From: Phorcus lineatus
Taxonomy: Eukaryota > Mollusca > Gastropoda > Trochida > Trochidae
DNA: 64,000 nt
NCBI GenBank assembly: GCA_921293015.1
Contig: OV121087.1
Location: 39,480,630 to 39,544,629, forward strand
Direction of reading: 5' to 3'
The notes below the pieces were generated by a model, which was given only the letters and a program-made list of their open reading frames with translations, was not told the DNA's origin and ran no database searches. The position numbers were made by a program, and so were the translations under genes. Every line of letters starts with the position of its first letter. The stretch's first letter is position 1. This document shows, one piece after another, positions 24,320 through 41,569 of this stretch.

Positions 24320-24424
24320 ACGTGAGGTGAGGCCGCTTTCAAGAATATTTCACTTCAATCGTGGCTTCTAGTATTATTGTAGGGAGAAAGCCCTCAACTT
24401 CAATGTGGCTACGCATTGCAAAGA
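24320..24424 (-). mobile_element. SINE fragment, minus strand
   Basis: GTGAGGTGAGGCCGCTTTCA, then TTCACTTCAATCGTGGCTTC, then GGGAGAAAGCCC match the tail-proximal half of the 46,986 copy. Confidence 0.65.
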
Positions 24425-25477
24425 AACCTTGGACAAAATAAGTTAGGAATATTGTAAACTTTATAAATATTATTTCATCAGGTGATTAATGTTAAAACAT
24501 GTAATTAATAATTTTGGGTAATTTCAGAAATTGCAAATATCCCTTATTATTTTTGTCCAGTATATGTTATGTCATAAGGTCTCTGTATCATGATACTCAA
24601 GAATTGAATGTCAGTTTGTGTGTTTGCAATAGTAAACGAACGATATCAAAGCTGCATTCGAAAACTTGTGAACCACACACGAGCTTGGCATAACTCCTGG
24701 ATCCATGCTGATGCCCTTTGCCTTCTAATCATGATTTATAGCCAAATGACGATGCCCTTTTCATCAACAGCGGCTATCATACACGTAAAAATATAGCAAC
24801 AATAAAAACAATCACATTAAAGAGGTTCTCCAATATTTACTTAACTGGAGGTTGTTTTTTTTTACATTTTTTTCCTTGGTAATATCTGAAATAAAAAGAA
24901 AAGATGTATTAATTACATGAGTTTCTTAAATGTCATTTTTCATATAATTTTACATTAAAGTTTCATTTAAAATACAAAATTCATGCAATCTCATTTTAAA
25001 ACACTAACAACTTGAGCCAAGGAGAGCGTTGTCAAAATCTTAGATTAATAGTAGATAACTGGTTCATTAACTCAAAAGATCAATGTCTCCAATAAGCCTT
25101 TGGGAAAGTCAATTTTTCCACAATTAAAGTGGTCAATCACATGTTAAATATGGTTATTTCAAACAGTTATCTTAAACTAATGGGCTCAAATGAGAGCACT
25201 GAGATCAGCGTTTCGAAAATATACTTAATCTTGGCATTCAATATTGATATTCAACAACCCTCCTAATGAGCTGGCAGCATGGACAGGAAGTTCGAAGCAG
25301 GCAGTTATTTTGAACATCGATTTAAAAAAACATTTCTTGTCCCGAATGCAGACGTGAGGAAACTGCATATGCCTAGGCCCTCAAAACATGCCTGTGGTCA
25401 TTCGCTTTCAAGGAAGTTAAAGACACATCCTCAAACTCTTAACTTTTACTTCGAGTATCTTCTGTGATTGAAGGTTC

Positions 25478-25533
25478 CCCTAGCAGCTGAACAATGTAAA
25501 ACAACCCCTAGCAGCTGAACAATGTAAAACAAA
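25478..25533 (+). repeat. Two-copy direct repeat
   Basis: CCCCTAGCAGCTGAACAATG followed by TAAAACAA occurs twice in succession, just left of the foldback element. Confidence 0.85.
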
Positions 25534-25535
25534 CT

Positions 25536-26266
25536 CATGGGCCCCGCTAACTGAGTCCCCTATGTATAGACTATTGACAGGGTACTTCACCCGCCATCTT
25601 CGATCTAAAAAATCTAATTTTACGCTATTGTCGACTCAAATTGCATTATGTAGTAATAGAACACATTCCCAGAGATACTCCGCCGCTAACCTTTCCTTCA
25701 TACTTATCGTTTTATTCCTGCTTTTAATCTTTCTTTCGCGAAGCGGTCAGGTCACATTTACCTAACCCGGAAGTTAACAATGGCTGCCGACATGGCCGCA
25801 GCCAACACGCTTCTTGAACCTCATTGGTTGATTAGTAGAATGCCATAAACACTTGATTAAGCGAGGGAAATTCAAAATTTGTTCGCATGACATTTTTAAC
25901 ACATGAGAGATAACAACAATGTCAGAAGTCAACTTAACTCAGTGGTAATATTTTTTTAAAGACATTAATTTTACAATAACTCGTCATAAACAAGTAACTG
26001 GTCGACCGCCATAGACAACTTCCGGGTGGGGTAAATGTAACCAGGCTCGCTTCGCGAAAATTAAGTCAGAAATAGGCATTATTAAAAAAAAAATTAAGGT
26101 AAGATTAGCGGCGGAGTATCAAAGGATATATGTCCGATCATTTCGTGATATACTTTTAGTTTTTATTTGCGTTTAAAGAGCATTTTACACGCTAGAGTTC
26201 GAAGATGGCGGGTGAAGTACCCTGTCAATAGTCTATACATAGGGGACTCTGTTAGCAGGGCCCATG
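25536..26266. mobile_element. 731-bp foldback transposon with perfect 8-bp TSD
   Basis: Inverted arms of about 250 bp begin CATGGGCCCCGCTAAC and end GTTAGCAGGGCCCATG. They share segments such as ACAGGGTACTTCACCCGCCA, its complement, and GCGGCGGAGTATC. The flanks are AACAAACT on both sides (25528-25535, 26267-26274). There is no transposase; the 8-bp duplication suggests hAT-type mobilisation. Confidence 0.9.
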
Positions 26267-26674
26267 AACAAACTATCTCACAAAATTTCAAGCCATGAAA
26301 ACATTTCTTGCTTACTTTCTCTCACCAAGGCGGATGCCAATATTCATATGCCTAAATGTGTGACCATGTTCTGTTGGCGATTTGTGCCTAGAACAGTTGC
26401 ATAAATTAAAAATTTTCCCCTCAAGATATACAGCTGATTATAGTTTTGTGAATATTTCCTTTTGAATTGGCATTAACAGCACAAATAGCTTGATTGAGTC
26501 CAAAAAGGTGTCCATCTCTAGCCAGGAAAGTCAAAGTGCAGCAGATTCAACAGATGAAAGCCAGGAGGATTTGAATTACGTTACTACCTTTGTAGTGAGT
26601 GACTGGACAGCGGCCAATTTTAATAAATAACTGCACTTCAGTCAGCTAACTGCTAATAGTTTTGGATGGGGCAA

Positions 26675-26849
26675 CAGGGACTGGGAAAGACACCTTTGAC
26701 AATGGGCCATTTTGAGGGCTTTTGGTCATTTTCAGAATTTTGAATGGGCCATTCCCCCTTGTAGCAATGGTAAAATATCCAATTGTGATGAGCCATTTTT
26801 TCATCCAATGTGCAAAATGGCCCATGGCCCCTGCCTTTCCCAATCCCTG
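26675..26849. mobile_element. CAGGG-ended MITE, copy 1 (175 bp)
   Basis: Ends CAGGGACTGGGAAAG and CTTTCCCAATCCCTG are inverted, with a 6-bp duplication GGGCAA on both sides (26669-26674, 26850-26855). The interior repeats TGGCCCAT-type words in both orientations. A shorter copy lies at 28,548. Confidence 0.85.
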
Positions 26850-27296
26850 GGGCAAGTTACAAAATTTACCAGCAAGTCTGTCCAGTTTGATAGATGTACA
26901 CACTGCAAGGCCTGTCAAATTTTAGAAGGGCTCGGTGATATCAACAACTACAAGCCCTATTGATAGTAAATAATGAGACAGCATTTCATACACTGATTAA
27001 GCATACCGGAAATAAAGACCTACATTATCGTAATTAGAACACTGTGGCTAAATTAAAAGTATCTTTCTGGTTTATGATGTTGGTAGTTTTTTGAACAGGT
27101 ATTAGATCCTTGATATAGCTCCATATAAATGTCATTATTATAATAAAGCTTAAAAATAAAGCGTTTTCAACTGTAACTGAAATGGATCTCCATATTATAG
27201 ATAAACTGATTAGCCGCAAATGACACTTGACATAGACCCAAAGGCTCATATTGGACGAAAGATGCTTGCTCCATGTAAACTAGACTGTGGCTCACC

Positions 27297-31835
<4,539 letters not shown>

Positions 31836-32151
31836 ATTGGCTGGCCAATGTGAAAAGGAAGTTGGTAAGGTGCGCACGCAGAAACGGAAGTCACTCTGTA
31901 CCTCCACAGCTGTTATGAAAACTCTAAAATTATTTCTGCTCTGATGACAAAAAACTTCAGATCAAACTAAGTCGAAATTTGATAAATATTCATCTACTCA
32001 TTCATATAATCTATTATGAAAATTCACAAACGTTATCACGATATCTGGAAATATTGTTTGATATTTAATTATTGACATACGATATACTAGGAAGTAAACA
32101 AACTGATCACATGATCACTCACAGTCACGTGTGATTCCCAGTTGCACGACC
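31836..32151. promoter_or_regulatory. Shared divergent promoter, RPS3 / cathepsin O-like
   Basis: Only 316 bp separate the two start codons. On the RPS3 side, a minus-strand pyrimidine run CTTCCTTTTC (31853-31862) could be a 5' TOP start, followed by ATTGGCCAGCCAAT (CCAAT in both directions). On the cathepsin side, GATCACATGATC (32105-32116) and GTCACGTGTG (32124-32133), a CLEAR-type E-box, lie 18 bp before the ATG. CGGAAGT (31884-31890) is an ETS-type site. Confidence 0.6.
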
Positions 32152-35100
32152 ATGGCCAGTCAAATTATAAGTTACTTCCCTGTTTGTTTATTTCTCTGTT
32201 TATTTCCACAGTTGACACTGTCATTTAACAACGATCCGTATCCAGCATTTTTGAGATTTATAGAAAAATACAAGAAAAGCTATGCTGTCAACAGTGATGA
32301 ATTTTGGTACAGATATCGTGTTTTCAAGGTAAAATTTGCCATTTATTTCAATTTCAAATTTACACTTTTACAGAGCTAGAAAAAAAAATAAATAGTGAGT
32401 TTGAGAGTCAGTAACAGCATTAAACTGACGAAGTATTGATATGATGCGAAAATAACACAAAACATGCCAACATTATGACAATAAATGTAACATAAGTTTT
32501 GAAGTAATCTTTGATAAAATGCAGAGAGCAAAAGCCTGTGAAAAATGACAATGATGTTTATCCAACACTTGCACATCAATTGAAACCATTATAAGAATAT
32601 TAATTCCTCTTGAAAAAAATCACAAATGTAACTGTAGAATGCTTTGCATCTTCCCCTGCATGACTTTAAATTGCACCAGTTTCTAATTCTGGTTAACTTA
32701 AACCTTGCTACAAACCTATCAAAATTCATGATTTGAGTGCAGCGGCCTCTTTGGCGAAAAGTTGCTATTTTTTATATGATTTCTTGAAGACTATTGCGAT
32801 CTGCTGCAGCCTTGGCAACACAGAAAAGTACAGGAAATATGGTAAGGCCTATCTTAGCAAGTCAATGGGGCTGGCATAAAAAGGGAAAATGAATGTTTTG
32901 ACCTTTGATGTTAGATGCTGTGATATTTTGAAAAAGTAAATCCTTCCAATGATTTCAAATGTTTCAGAATAACCTGAGGTCCCTTGAAGGACTCCATAAG
33001 TCCCATGTCAACGAGACAGCTGTGTTTGGTGTGAATAAGTTCTCTGACATAACCCAGGAAGAGTTTGAAAGTATGAGAGTATCATTGTTTTCTTTCATGC
33101 TTTGATGACCAAAAATATTCTTTATTATGCCTCATTTTTCTATATATTTATATATCCATAAAATAACTCTTTGCTGTAGTTAATGTGGCTAGTTTTTAAG
33201 GTTATTTTATAGGCTGTGTAACATTTAAAACTTTTTGATTCCTGTTTTCTTTTAAAAAATATGAAAACCGATTTTAAAATTTGAAGATTAAATATTTTCT
33301 CTATATATGATGTGATTAGAAGTATCTGCATTGTACAGATCAACAGACAAGGGTAAAGAATCTACCTTTATAAAAGCTGTAGTATGAAATGAATATGAAA
33401 AGGCTCCCTATTCAAGGAGACACTATTTAGGAACTGTGACATTTCCAGTATTTTAAAAAATATCTTTCAATCAAATATGATGTAGTCTTTAACAGTTTTT
33501 TCAAGTGGAAAATCTTTTAAAATGCATGAAATAAAAATGTAATTAATAACTGTCAAAATCAAGATTTCTGTACAACAGTTATTTAATCTCAGCAACAAAG
33601 GTGAAAGGTTGCTTTACACTGAAATGTTATATTTGTCCACAAGTAAGAATCAAGTAGCCAAAAATCTTGCATTTCTTATATATTCAATTGCTTTTTAAGA
33701 TTTTACCAAACAGTCATAATAAGAGCCTTATCCACCAGCATGCTTATCATTTAGACATAAATAATAAGAATATTTTTTTTGGACAATGTTATCATACATA
33801 TGTAAATAGTATCTGGACAAAATTGAGTCATTATTCCCATTGACTTACTTGTTAGATATTTCAAGAATAATTTTCACTGTTTTGTTTTAAACCAAAATTA
33901 TTTTTAAAGTTGTCCATTAGGTTAGAAATCATCTCAGCTACAAATCAATATTTCCATTTAAATCAGATGATTTTAAAGAACACTGCAGCTATTTAATCAA
34001 TCAAACGACAGATGTACAACAAAATAAGGCAAAGTTACTAAGCAGATTCAATATGGCAGTCTTTTTGGCAGATTTTTTGTATATGTGTCACTTAATCAGC
34101 TGTCATTCAAATACTTACCAACAGAAAAACGAAGGGAAGTTATGTACATGTAGCTGATAATATTTTCTAGCTGTGAGTAAAAAATGACGATATAGTAATT
34201 TCATCTCAATTAATGCAATATATTTGCAATGATTAATTAACATGTAAGTCTATTGGAATTCCATTCGTGATATTACTTTTGCCCAGGTACAGTATATATC
34301 ACTTGAAGTGACACAGAGTATGTTTCATGATTTTTTTCATGTGGCTTTAGTAAAAGCCAAAAAAACATATGACAAAAGTTAGATTCAAATCGCCTTCCAA
34401 AACTTGCATCCTTTTCTCTTAAATGCCAAAATTTTGATATTTTCTTGTTTTCAATAATAATGAACAAACAGCGCTATTTATGTTAAAATTTAAAATTATG
34501 TCAAGTTAACATGTACATAAGTTAAATGACCTACTTAACATTGTCAACCTATGTTTATCTTTTAGTGTGTCGGCTGTAAATAAGTTTCCAAAATTACATT
34601 TGAGTCACTGGCGCGCTTCTGTCAGGATTTCAAACACAAATAACGACTTTAACCGTTTATTGTCATTGTACTATACTGATATGCATAAGGATTCTGATTT
34701 TCTTTACTCGATGAAATAACACCCTTTATGAAGTTTGACGTATTTGACTCTTACAGCATACTCTGTCCCCCTTTGATAAATACGAGGCATGTGATGCATT
34801 ATTTCAGGTAAATACCTCAATGGACTGGTGCATGATAAAAGTCAACCTTCGGAAAAACATCGGAATTTGCCTAAATGGAGGCTCTATCAATCAACAAGGC
34901 CTGAAAAAGTTGACTGGTAGGAAAATGTTGTTCACTTTATCCCTGTTGCATCTTGTTTGTTAAATACTTTGATATACTTGCTTCTTGAATTGATGATGGT
35001 TTCAAGATGAACCACTGAAATCAACTTGAATTTTTAATTCAGATTTTACGTTTCAGATTAATCAAAAATGATTCATTATTAATTGTAAATTTAATGAAGA

Positions 35101-38100
35101 AGCCAAAAACATTTTATCATTCTTGAAGAACATATTGAAAAAAAAAAATACAATACAAAAGTCATTTTAATTGTTTGATTTATTTAATTGATAAGTCTTT
35201 AAAATCTGATGAGATAATTATTGAATTACAGGAGGGACAAGGGTATCATATCTGCGGTGAAGAATCAGGGAAGTTGTGGTGCATGCTGGTAAATATTTCT
35301 TAAACATAAAATTTAAGCATATCTGGATGCCAACTTTTTGAAGTGTGACGTATCATGAAAAAGAAGTTTTATAAGTTGGTTTACAGAATTTCCTCACTAG
35401 ATTTTGACCCTCAATTGATAATGTTGCTAAATCGAACCAACAAACTAACAAAAGGCCAATTTTGTTGTTTTATTCATACTGCATTTTTTTTGTATTCCTG
35501 AAATATTTACAAAAAAATTCAACATTGCAAAAGCAAATTTGCTATCTCCCCCCCTGTAAACATGAAGAGAGAGTGACAAAAGATGAAAAGATGTTCTAAA
35601 TCATGTATGTGAAAACTATACTTGACGATATGAAGATATTACACACCTATTTTCAGTATTGCATAAATATATTATAAATGTGTTTAAGTGTTATTGATAA
35701 AGTGTATAAAAATCAATAGGGCGTTCACAGTAACAGAAACAACTGAAAGTATGTACGCCAAAGCATCGATGGAGATGGTACCAAACCTGGCCGTACAGGA
35801 AGTGATAGACTGTGCAACAGGGAACTATGGGTGTGAAGGGGGAGACACATGCACGGCATTGAACTGGATGGTTGAGGTAGGTTCTATTGAATACTGTTAA
35901 AGGGACGGACAGATGGTCAACGTGTCTCAATCAAAGAGTTATATCTATTGGTTACTCACATATCAAAGTTATCCGCTGTCAGACTTAGAGGACTGCTATC
36001 TATGTAACCACTTCAGCTATAGTATTGTTGTATTTTTAGGAACCCATTCATTACTTAGAATTTCATCCTTTAAATTTTGTTCAACAGGGGAGATAGCTTT
36101 TCTGTGACAGCACCACAGTGAAAGTCCAATTGCTAGAGCTATGTTGATGAGAAATGTGATATTTAATTTGATGATATTTTTATCGTGAGAGGTTCTCTTT
36201 ATTAGATATGTATCATTGACTTTAAAATTGTTTATTTTCCTAAAAAGCAAGGTTTTTGTCAAAAGTTAATATGTTTTGCTATCAAATATCCCTGAAAATA
36301 ATGTATCGTGACTATATCGTATGGAATTGTATCGTAATGATATATCGTATTATGTATCGCATCATGAAATTTCTGTATCGTCACATCTCTGTTCAGAGAT
36401 GTTATTTTCATAAAAAGTAATGAAGAATCATTGAAGACTCTCACCTTCACAAACAGAGCTCGAAATAGTTGTCACCCCCCACTCAGTTGCTGGATAATTT
36501 CAACGCACTAGTGCACACCAATATTTCGTAAACACAACGAATGCACAGATACTGCATATCTCTCGATATTACTCATGATCATCATTGAAATAATCTACCT
36601 CATAAGTTATTTAACAAATATTTATGTATTCAGGCCGGAAGTATTTAATGTAACGTAACATTAAATCCGCATGAACTACGACATCGGAAATATTAAAATT
36701 TTACTTATAACCAGAAAAGCGGAAACAGCAGCAGCTTTGGTCAATCTAATAACACTGCTTATGCTGTGGTATTGAATTGGTCTATTTACAACATTGCTTT
36801 CAAAAAACGTATTTCATTCTTTGTTCTCAGTTCAGAGCATAGGTAAATTCAATAGCTGCACATATTACTAGTTTAGCCGTGTTCAACTGTCCATAATTTA
36901 TCCGTTTTGTGCACAGCTAACCATAGATTTTTTATATGTTTAAGCCAACAGCGGCTGTCTAAACTTTGTTATTGTTGATTGCAGGTCAACTGTAAAGAAT
37001 TTTATGTATTGCATTGCAACGATAGAAAGTTTAAGTGAATGCATAAGTCCTCTTAAACCTTAAAATATCCAATTTAAACCGTAAAAGTGTGCACTAGTGC
37101 CTTTCAAATAGGGTTTGTTGCAGGGTTTGTCAAATTTTAGGAGGGCTGGTTCATTTTCCAAACCTCAAGCCATGCTTGAATGTAAGGTGAAAACTTATTT
37201 CGAAAACTGATTCACAAGTTTCATCCAGTCATGTTGATATATTACCTATCAGAATATGCGTGCTGAATTTCTATACATATTTTCATAAGAGAATTTTTAA
37301 AAAGTGTTTTTTTCTGAGTTAAGTTGTATTTTTCTTCACAGAAGAAGAAGGCGCTAGTTGATGAGAAGGAGTATCCCTTGGTTGACAAGACTCAGAAATG
37401 TCAGCTTGGAAATAAATCAATGAAAGGTGTCAGAGTTCAAGAATTCACATGTCAAAAGTGAGAAATTTTCTAATCATATTCTAAACATTAAAAGAAGTCT
37501 GTTTCCTGGCATGATAGAATCATTTTCACAATTAAACAACAAGAACAATTATTAAAATGAATTGTTAAAAATATACTTTTATCAACTTATTTTAATAGAA
37601 ATCCATTTTGATAATTTTTAAACCTTAAGATGCGGGGCCCGGAATATTCCGGGAGGAAATTAGCTTTGCCCGCATGTCCTGCTAACGAGATGTGAGTACC
37701 ACACTTAATCTTTCTCACGCTAACTAATTATCGTCGCGGGTCACAGTGGCGAAAAAGTTAGCCAGTTCAAAGTTCAGCCAGAGACAGACCTATTTGTGCA
37801 TGTTTTGTAGACAAAAAATCTGAGGGAAAATTTGGGCTGGATTGTACTCAAAATGATATCATACACTGTCCACATGATATCAGTCTTACAATAAGATTAA
37901 TAGTAGTTTTGTTATACAATGGATACAGAATTGTTGATAGGGAATGTCCTAAAAGTATTTATGAAATGCTTTAAAAAAATATAATGATGTTTCAGATATA
38001 AACGTTTTTTTTCTCAGTTTTGTGAACAATGAAGACGGTATGCTTGAGCTGCTCAGTACAGTCGGACCGCTCTCGGTAACAATAGATGCTTCAACGTGGA

Positions 38101-39247
38101 AGAACTACATCGGAGGAATCATCAAGTTCCACTGTCCAAACTCCAACAATCACGCAGTGCAAATAGTTGGATATGACCTTACCGGTAAGAGATGAAATAT
38201 AAGCACAGCCTACATGTCAGAAAGTTAATTTAGATTCAGTCTTAAAAGTTTTCATATGTTATAAAGGGACATATGACAAAAATTATTAATCATGTTATTC
38301 TATCAAAAATACTGACTGTTTGTTTGATTTTGCTGAATACTTTATGCTAATTAGTTCAGTTTGTTATGAAAAATTGAATTTGTAAAGTAATGAGTTCATT
38401 GAGCAGCTGTGGTTCGAATCCCGCCAGGGGCTTGGCAATATTGTCTGCAGTAGAGAACTGTTCTACATACAGTAAGGTTTTGGTGCAATGCTACACTGAA
38501 TTTCAGCGCAGTACCACCCATGGTTCCCTAGTTCCAGCCGATGCTCGCAGGTTTCACCACAATGCATAGCCACGATGGTGTTGCATGCTGTCTCCCTGCT
38601 ATAATATTAGCAGCCGCAATATAAGCGAAATAATCTTGAAAGTGGCATTAACCCTAATCACCTCACTTCACCTCGTTGAGCAACTCCTACAATGAAAACC
38701 TGAAGACCAGCTGTCAGTGAAACAAGGCATTTGCCATGATTGATATCAGGTAATTGTAAGATATTCAGGAATACAAATATCCTGATCTGCAGAATACAAT
38801 TAGAAATAAAATTCATGTTTGTATCACGCAGGTGATGTGCCTTACTACATAGTTCGCAACTCTTGGGGGACAGACTTTGGTGACAATGGTTATCTCTATA
38901 TAAGAGTTGGACAAAATTTGTGTGGTAAGAATTTTTATTCTCACAATGCACATTGTTTTAATTTTCAGGTTAATGTTGCAAATAGCAATAAAAGTTGATA
39001 TTTATCAGTAATAAATTTAGAGAAATAAATGAATGTTGAAACGTGGAGATTGGATGAAGCAGTCATAAAATATTAAGAATTCATCATATTTCAGTTTCAG
39101 CTGTTGTTGCAATGTTTAAAAATATATAGCTCAGGTTTTACCTTTGAGAGTAAAAACAAATTAAATTTGTCTTATTTTTAAACATGAAAATTTATTCATT
39201 TTACAGGTTTAGCTTCAAGAGTGTCTACAGTGCAGGTCTATGTGTGA
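32152..39247 (+). CDS. CTSO: Cathepsin O-like papain-family cysteine protease
   Basis: Nine exons: 32152-32328, 32968-33070, 34808-34916, 35232-35288, 35720-35876, 37342-37457, 38018-38184, 38832-38924 and 39207-39247 (TGA). All join in phase to 339 residues. Order: signal peptide (about 1-24), an inhibitory prodomain with FIEKYKKSYAVNSDEF and FGVNKFSDITQEEF (ERFNIN/GNFD type), then the mature C1A domain. Catalytic residues are present: Gln142 in KNQGSC, Cys148 in CGACW, His285 in NNHAVQIVGY and Asn305 in RNSWG. NYGCEGGDTCTALNW in the mid-region and the short, compact C-terminus fit cathepsin O better than L or B. The expected role is lysosomal proteolysis after propeptide removal. The upstream E-box fits lysosomal-gene control. 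I see no break or missing residue. Confidence 0.92.
32648..32884 (+). repeat. Dispersed repeat D, copy 2
   Basis: TCTTCCCCTGCATGACTTTA onward, with GAGTGCAGCGGCCTCTTTGG and GGGGCTGGCATAAAA, in cathepsin intron 1. Same order as 16,614. Confidence 0.7.
34293..34580 (+). repeat. Dispersed repeat R, copy 1 (uninterrupted)
   Basis: Begins GAAGTGACACAGAGTATG, then GGCTTTAGTAAAAGCC, AATGCCAAAATTTTGATAT and CCTACTTAACATTGTCAA. It is the empty-site reference for the insertion at 43,824. Confidence 0.75.
36504..37101. mobile_element. MITE with GCACTAGTGC ends, copy 2
   Basis: 598 bp, in the same order as 20,200-20,819, flanked by exact TTTCAA on both sides (36498-36503, 37102-37107). It lies in cathepsin intron 5, ending about 240 bp before exon 6. 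Confidence 0.9.
38390..38674 (+). mobile_element. tRNA-derived SINE, plus strand
   Basis: B-box GGTTCGAATCCCGCC at about 38,411, then TAGAGAACTGTTCTACAT, a body (TTCAGCGCAGTACCACCCAT, CCAGCCGATGCTCGCAGG) and a CACCTCACTTCACCTC tail. It lies in cathepsin intron 7. The A-box half is poorly preserved. Confidence 0.75.
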
Positions 39248-39645
39248 TAAACAATTCAACAAAGCTCAAGAAATCCAAATATTTCTATTTTCTTAAACTT
39301 TATCATGCTCAAATTTTAGCAATGAAATATTTTTTAAAATGATTTTTATGATTATGATTTCAAATATTTTTCAATGAATTATGCTCAATCTTTGTTCCCA
39401 AGTGTTTAATTATAAAAGGATTTTTTTCTTTCTTATACCACTGTCTATGTTCTTCATTTAAGAATAATCTCTCAAATCATTTGTTAAAGAAAAACCAAAA
39501 CAAGTAAATATAAAAAGAGATGAACGTGAAATATTATGATTTTTTTATTTATTGATGACAATTTCCTTATTCTGAGATTTGCAACGTTTCGATACAGATT
39601 CTTGTATGGTTTGCACGCTTGAATTACGCCTCACGTAAATTTCAG

Positions 39646-39651
39646 AATAAA
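39646..39651 (+). terminator. Candidate polyadenylation signal, cathepsin O-like
   Basis: AATAAA about 400 bp after the stop in an AT-rich 3' region. Other hexamers are possible. Confidence 0.35.
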
Positions 39652-40004
39652 AAAGTTGTCATACATAAATATTTGTACTTATTATGACTTTGTACCCTCC
39701 TTCAAAACTTAAGCAGATACACACATTGCAGTATCGTGAATCATGATATTTAATCTTACAATGTATGTACGCATAAAAATATCAAGGTTTCTGTCAAATT
39801 TTTTTCTTTATAGAATCATTAAAATGGGAATTGTATTGAATAATTTTGTTCTAACATATTATGATACAAGTTGTATCTTGTAATGTCTGTATCGTCACAC
39901 CTCTATATAGTAGTTTACGTTTCATTACTTTCAATCATTCATTTATTTCATGTTGCCCATCCTCTTTGTCACAAAATGTTGTTGATGTGTGACATATATA
40001 TAGA

Positions 40005-40142
40005 TTATTACCTAAGGAAGTGTGGTCATATGACTTTTACGAAACGAGTGTGAATTTTTGTATTACCTGAGCGAGAGCTACGGTTATACACAAATTCGCA
40101 TGAGTTTCGTAATGATCATATGACACACTTCCGAGGATAATA
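40005..40142. mobile_element. Foldback element, about 138 bp
   Basis: GGAAGTGTGGTCATATGA and TCATATGACACACTTCC, and TTACGAAACGAGTGTGAATT with its diverged complement, form two arms around a short loop. Confidence 0.75.
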
Positions 40143-40388
40143 GTTTCTATTTTACCGATTCTATTCCATTTAAAACGCAAAGACATATTCAGATAAGGCC
40201 TGCTTCCTTTGTGACGGCCCGCTACAGTGACGTCTGGAACAATGGTTTTATGACGTCACAGACGATGAATTACGGTAATTCGCGCTGAAACAATCGTTGC
40301 TAGGCAAAAGTGATATGTGCACATGTACTCTTATTGAAAATATGTCACCACTTATTATTAACCATATGGGTAATAAATATCATTCCAT

Positions 40389-40526
40389 CTTACCTCACAG
40401 GGCTTTAAATTGCAACAGTCTCTATCATGCAAAATCTATATTTTGAGTGCAGCACCCTCTTTAGAGAAAAGTTGAAAGTCTCATATGATTTCTCATTAGA
40501 CTATTGAGAACCGTTGCAGAAGCCTT
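40389..40526 (+). repeat. Dispersed repeat D, copy 3 (truncated)
   Basis: CAGGGCTTTAAATTGCAACA, then GAGTGCAGCACCCTCTTTAG and GTCTCATATGATTTC. It ends earlier than the other copies. Confidence 0.65.
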
Positions 40527-40638
40527 GATGCACCCTCATCCAACCTTTTTGGAAATATAAGATCCCCTTCAGCCTTCCTTTTAGGTTGACCTCCCCCAAA
40601 AAAGCACCCCCCTTCAAAATTCCTAGATCCGCCATTGG

Positions 40639-41124
40639 CTTAAAGAGCAACTCCGTGATTTTCATAACATTTTGTATACCTTTGATACGAACCGAAATGT
40701 CATATGTGGTGATATAAAATCCAAACATCTCAACTTTTCATGTCCAAAAGACATATAAATGACAAATACTGGTTTTCCATGAAAATCTAAAAACAGCCTT
40801 ATAAATGCACATAGGTGTAGATATCACGTCCAATATACATGGATACTACCCGGTAGATATATAACCTAACAAACACTATCAACTCCTAACTGCTCTCTTG
40901 GCTGTTTAAGATAAGACTCCAAAATTATGTTTGACTATTTGACGCGCGCCACTGTCCGGTTTTCGATCATAATTGCGACGTTCTACCTTCAAATTGCCAC
41001 TGTAGAAAACCAACAAGATTTAAAATGTGTCTTTTTGGTAACAGTCGATACTTCGGGATCAAATAACACCATTGATTAAGTTTGGCATATATCACTCAAA
41101 CAACTCACGGAGTGGCTCTTTAAG
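40639..41124. mobile_element. MITE N, about 486 bp
   Basis: Inverted ends CTTAAAGAGCAACTCCGTGA and TCACGGAGTGGCTCTTTAAG, and no coding content. A one-ended copy lies at 20,820. Confidence 0.75.
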
Positions 41125-41294
41125 AGAAACCAGAGATAAGCTGTATGTGCATGTAGTTAAATAGCCTGGCTAAGCAGCAGTCGCTCTGTCATTTTATTTT
41201 ATTTCATTTTTTAAAAAAAAGGCATTGTACTTTTGCTTTTTTTACATTATAACAATAAACTATATTAATGGATAGAATATCCACACATTTATAA

Positions 41295-41565
41295 AAGATT
41301 TATTGTAAGACTAATCAACAATGCCTTGTAACAAGGCTTTTCACACTCGTAGCACTGATAAATGGCTTCACTTTTCATTGTTTTTGTTTTCTTACTGCTC
41401 CAATTCATCAAGTTGTCAAATCTAAACCAACCAAAATGTTACAAACAGTAACATTTTTCAACTGTGTTGTGTTTTAATCAAGTACTATTAACATATATGA
41501 ATAAACAGGAATGTCCCTTTGAATTTCATTGCCACAAAAAATACCCTACATGACTATCCTTTCAA
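41295..41565 (+). repeat. Dispersed repeat P, copy 3
   Basis: Same block order as 19,914: AATGCCTTGTAACAAGG, ATGGCTTCACTTTTCATT, CCAAAATGTTAC, GAATAAACAGGAATG. Confidence 0.65.
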
Positions 41566-41569
41566 GTCA

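Larger units (their letters stand above)
21540..25470. other. Gene-poor intergenic stretch
   Basis: Apart from the mariner fossil (22,778-23,407), a SINE fragment (24,320) and an AT microsatellite (about 24,126-24,144) I find nothing coding. Short open frames here have no recognisable content. Confidence 0.6.

Noticed and set aside
40555..40640. C-rich patch near a GATCCGCCATTGGC word
   Set aside because: Resembles many diverged repeat ends; no boundaries or target duplication could be defined.
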